From Planctomycetota bacterium (GTDB lineage: Bacteria; Planctomycetota; Planctomycetia; Isosphaerales; Isosphaeraceae): 5,814 nucleotides of DNA. Positions 5,001-5,814 of the stretch are shown piece after piece. Numbering within the stretch: position 1 is the stretch's first letter; each line of letters starts with the position of its first letter. Position numbers and translations under genes: made by a program. The notes beneath the pieces are model-generated. The model saw only the letters and a list, made by a program, of their open reading frames with translations, was not told the DNA's origin and did not search any database. The DNA is taken from the NCBI GenBank assembly GCA_021807585.1, contig JAKBCQ010000214.1, forward strand, positions 1 to 5,814. Direction: 5' to 3'.

Positions 5001-5814
5001 GTTGACGATCACGTGGGTGAAATCGATGTTGTTCGAGGGAATGCCGACGTTCCCCAGCGGCGAGATCGGCACGGCTCGAGCGGTGTTTCGGGGAGGAGTC
5101 GTCGCCGAGAGCGAGACGTCGCGCGGGTTTTGCGAGGTGATGGAGCCCGATTTCGACCGGCCGATCGCCTTCGCCGATTTGTCGGCGCCGGCGCGGCCGA
5201 AGCCGCCGAATGCCGACGAGAACGCCGACTCCGGCGGCGAAGCCGACGCGCCGCGACCGCAACCCGAGGTCGTTCAAGTTCGGATGAGTGAACATGTAGA
5301 TTTATTGACATGGGAGCGCGATCCGATCACGCAAGTTTTGATCAATGCGCGACGGATCCAAAGCGAGCACGTGATTTACGACAAGCCGACGGGGCGGTTT
5401 TGGGCGGAGGGTGCGGGTATTGTTCGGCTTTACGACCGATCGGATTCGGACGGAGATCCGCTTAAGTCGTCGCCGGGAGCGAGTGCGAATCGCCCGAACG
5501 GAGCGAATTCGGGTCGGGTCGCGGCGCGGGGCGGGGCTGAAGGTGATCGACGTGAGAGCGCGCGGGTCGGGGGTGATGAGCGCGGGGCTCGATCGCCCGG
5601 TCTCGCGTCGGCGAAGTCGTCGCGGGCGTTGAGCGGCGGGGCTTCGAGGGCGCCGGTCGCGGCTCGTCCGATCGCCCCGCTCACGCTGACGAAGGTGCAA
5701 TTTCGCGAGGGGATGGAGGGGCGGTTCCCGATGTCGAACGAGCCCGGGCGCGCGCTCGAATCGAGGACGGCCGATTTCTTCGGCGACGTCGACACGTCGC
5801 GTGCTCGGTTCGAT
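2008..5814 (+). CDS. Giant membrane-anchored LptC/LptA (OstA)-like multidomain protein, 3' end outside window
   Basis: The frame is open for 1269 codons from GTG 2008 and has no stop before the window ends, so the true protein is longer. LptC and LptA of E. coli are under 200 residues each. Start: GTG 2008 follows GGCGGGA at 1994-2000; TTG 1978 is the only earlier in-frame alternative, after the TGA at 1969-1971. Residues 1-33 form a signal-anchor: basic LKKLVK, then hydrophobic TATAFVILTGLCLGYV, with no clear cleavage site. Residues about 70-230 look LptC-like (Y-A-E-K-M-E-R-L, L-T-P, then FEGNVRVRD at 154-162). Beta-rich, LptA/OstA-like pieces follow at about 248-346, 409-576, 667-712, 765-822, 859-925, 997-1060, 1088-1144 and 1225 onward. 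Typical elements are FVRDVEVQRGRTEIDQL (318-334), FTLTGSPKVF and LRGGVEVHQAP. Low-complexity linkers separate many of the pieces. Inferred role: periplasmic LPS transport bridge next to Kdo genes. Family assignment rests on pattern and position, with no search; a planctomycete-specific envelope protein of other function remains possible. Confidence 0.72.
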   Translation, partial: MLKKLVKTATAFVILTGLCLGYVRAFHALTIWVGAEAPVLLGESVGETRKSPTAIQKIELARSIFGVDHWTADPDLPICYYYVDRGYWLYAEKMERLKKGEQIRLTPFAMILRSRDGKKIQTLTSDVAIIDLDHPIGVANRPGESPGHVVHAKFEGNVRVRDTKGTTNPKDDFRVGPIDWVEFDDRKLWLITDSPTLVENGIDEYQETRATSKHGFRIDLRPNDPAPARPGSPASARTSGSGFSGARTITLFKDVDVYMNNVGSSGMMAGKSRDPSSETVPLRIRCVRWMRIDLPKPRDADPKLVGPPTPADPTIVEFVRDVEVQRGRTEIDQLNSDNLIAYLYPPDPADEAIESAKAEKPGETAAQRVESKSPKTAAQRVESKSTKTAAKDVEGETPRPASSGSMGNLRLKWAKATGHAVWLQSQAQGLVARGNELIFEKPGFGAPDKTYFRADASSTLKIVKTDRDDDGNTTAINDIRTKDVTIYDDGKPGGPSSMIARGPGIMETRPDRDKPIERTIEWRERLVMRPEIVAAGAPTVTPKTLKRFTLTGSPKVFDVERGSLSARTTIVAWLEPKIDPAATERSTSPSADSKSKVTKSNTNARVDSASDPGSTDTDRSNQISSPNDSNESLEPARSKKAVPSKEKKAKSSRSKAAKKNDPAESSGYRLVKMEAVDDVRLTAPSRDLEASEKLIVRFVEPPASSKPALVEIEGATTSTKRAEETSVAANAEAAALAPKDDGDPKLKTDMKEADATKPEAPKPVAIRAKARLVYAEVLQESGSDTSSIQLARLRGGVEVHQAPEAGKTKGNDVRGEAIDVMNQGTVEKSDPPGERQGDSKRPERGGDSKQKDKKEQSQALMKFFVSRFDPAVKPDSKIPRARVDTSDDRHLEGDLIVVDQKANTLVVPGPGKLEMTTENDPFAAPTAEQKASEAASTAKRSADSGDQPATSSNRSARVAGNSDRADARNNQNSTIKDTKISKNKETATDSTSSKKPKKLTITWVKSMLFEGMPTFPSGEIGTARAVFRGGVVAESETSRGFCEVMEPDFDRPIAFADLSAPARPKPPNADENADSGGEADAPRPQPEVVQVRMSEHVDLLTWERDPITQVLINARRIQSEHVIYDKPTGRFWAEGAGIVRLYDRSDSDGDPLKSSPGASANRPNGANSGRVAARGGAEGDRRESARVGGDERGARSPGLASAKSSRALSGGASRAPVAARPIAPLTLTKVQFREGMEGRFPMSNEPGRALESRTADFFGDVDTSRARFD
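3052..3234 (+). other. Low-complexity linker 1 of the giant protein
   Basis: Residues about 349-409 of the giant ORF are rich in Ala, Lys, Glu, Ser and Pro, without hydrophobic beta-strand patterns. They separate the beta segment ending LIAYLYPP from the one starting LRLKWAK. The linker contains the 36-bp tandem repeat listed separately. It is probably disordered and extended, as expected of a spacer in the periplasm. Confidence 0.6.
3097..3180 (+). repeat. 36-bp in-frame tandem repeat, two full units plus a partial third
   Basis: Unit 1 (3097-3132) and unit 2 (3133-3168) differ at one base only: CCC versus ACC in the eleventh codon. A partial third unit continues at 3169-3180 (ACC GCG GCC AAA). 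The units encode TAAQRVESKSPK and TAAQRVESKSTK, then TAAK. Near identity at DNA level, including silent positions, points to a recent slippage or unequal-crossover duplication. As 36 is a multiple of three, copy number can change without breaking the frame. Confidence 0.92.
3736..4005 (+). other. Low-complexity linker 2 of the giant protein
   Basis: Residues about 577-666 are strongly enriched in Ser, Lys, Asp, Asn and Thr, ending in a basic run (KKAVPSKEKKAKSSRSKAAKK). They lie between the beta segment ending TTIVAWLEPK and the one starting YRLVKMEAVDDVRLTAP. Part of the linker (3781-3830) uses AT-rich codons such as AAA, TCT, TCA, ACA and GTA that are unusual for the rest of the gene. Probably disordered; the lysine-rich end could contact anionic surfaces, but that is speculation. 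Confidence 0.6.
4144..4305 (+). other. Low-complexity linker 3 of the giant protein
   Basis: Residues about 713-766 are Ala-, Lys-, Glu- and Asp-rich (for instance EAAALAPKDDGDPKLKTD and EAPKPV), unlike the beta-patterned segments on either side. Composition is closer to an Ala/Pro/Lys hinge than the Ser/Asn-rich linker 2. It interrupts the piece that resumes with IRAKARLVYAEV. Confidence 0.55.
4477..4581 (+). other. Low-complexity linker 4 of the giant protein
   Basis: Residues about 824-858 are polar and charged (PPGERQGDSKRPERGGDSKQ, then KDKKEQ), with alternating Lys/Arg and Asp/Glu. This short spacer follows the segment with LRGGVEVHQAP and precedes FFVSRFDPAV. Confidence 0.5.
4783..4992 (+). 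other. Low-complexity linker 5 of the giant protein
   Basis: Residues about 926-995 are rich in Ser, Ala, Lys, Asn, Thr and Asp. The first part uses GC-rich codons; the second (about 4910-4965) switches sharply to AT-rich codons (AAC AAT CAA AAT TCA ACA ATA AAA). The linker separates the GPGKLEM segment from the LTITWVKSMLFEGM segment and is predicted to be disordered. Confidence 0.58.
5185..5268 (+). other. Low-complexity linker 6 of the giant protein
   Basis: Residues about 1060-1087 are Pro/Ala/Asp/Glu-rich (SAPARPKPPNADENADSGGE). This is a short acidic spacer between the segment ending DFDRPIAFADL and the one starting EVVQVRMSEHVDLL. Unlike linkers 2 and 5 it has almost no lysine. Confidence 0.5.
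5437..5676 (+). other. Low-complexity linker 7 of the giant protein
   Basis: Residues about 1144-1223 are dominated by Gly, Ala, Ser, Arg and Asn (SANRPNGANSGRVAARGG and onward), coded with very GC-rich codons. It is basic and Gly-rich, unlike the Lys/Ser/Asp-rich linkers 2 and 5. It joins the segment ending GAGIVRLYDR to the last visible one starting PLTLTKVQF. No hydrophobic strand pattern is seen, so it is probably disordered. Confidence 0.55.

Noticed and set aside
1..5814. tRNA, rRNA, CRISPR, insertion sequence or prophage features
   Set aside because: No cloverleaf-like segment, regularly spaced repeat array, transposase-like frame or terminal inverted repeat was seen on either strand.

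Overview
The window carries three co-directional plus-strand genes that form a segment for making and exporting lipopolysaccharide (LPS). Base composition is GC-rich (about 60% by eye), with preferred codons TCG/GCG/ATC/GAT/CGA, GTG starts, and a very large low-complexity envelope protein beside a kdsD-kdsC pair. Together these suggest a planctomycete, perhaps of the Isosphaeraceae. That placement is an inference from style and gene content, because there is no rRNA or other phylogenetic marker here.

Layout. Positions 1-206 hold no convincing gene, only a possible sigma70-type promoter. Positions 219-1265 encode KdsD (arabinose-5-phosphate isomerase, a SIS domain plus two CBS domains). Positions 1347-1943 encode KdsC (Kdo-8-phosphate phosphatase, HAD superfamily). 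From about 2008 to the end of the window (5814) one reading frame stays open without a stop, giving at least 1269 codons, and it is cut off by the window edge. It starts with a basic, hydrophobic membrane anchor followed by a segment resembling LptC. It continues as a chain of beta-rich, LptA/OstA-like segments separated by seven Ser/Lys/Ala/Pro/Asp-rich linkers.

How the genes fit together. KdsD converts ribulose-5-phosphate to arabinose-5-phosphate, which is condensed with phosphoenolpyruvate to Kdo-8-phosphate by KdsA (not in the window). KdsC removes the phosphate to give Kdo, the inner-core sugar of LPS. In E. coli the order is kdsD-kdsC-lptC-lptA-lptB, and here the giant ORF sits exactly where lptC and lptA would be. 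The most interesting hypothesis in the window is that one giant, membrane-anchored, multi-domain protein replaces or extends the LptC-LptA periplasmic bridge. The obvious next thing to look for is an lptB-like ABC ATPase downstream of 5814.

Other sequence-level signals: a 36-bp in-frame tandem repeat in the first linker of the giant ORF, a three-fold GxG-containing motif and a duplicated K-F-G-V segment in the same protein, strong over-representation of the palindrome CGATCG, and AT-rich codon islands inside the GC-rich giant gene.
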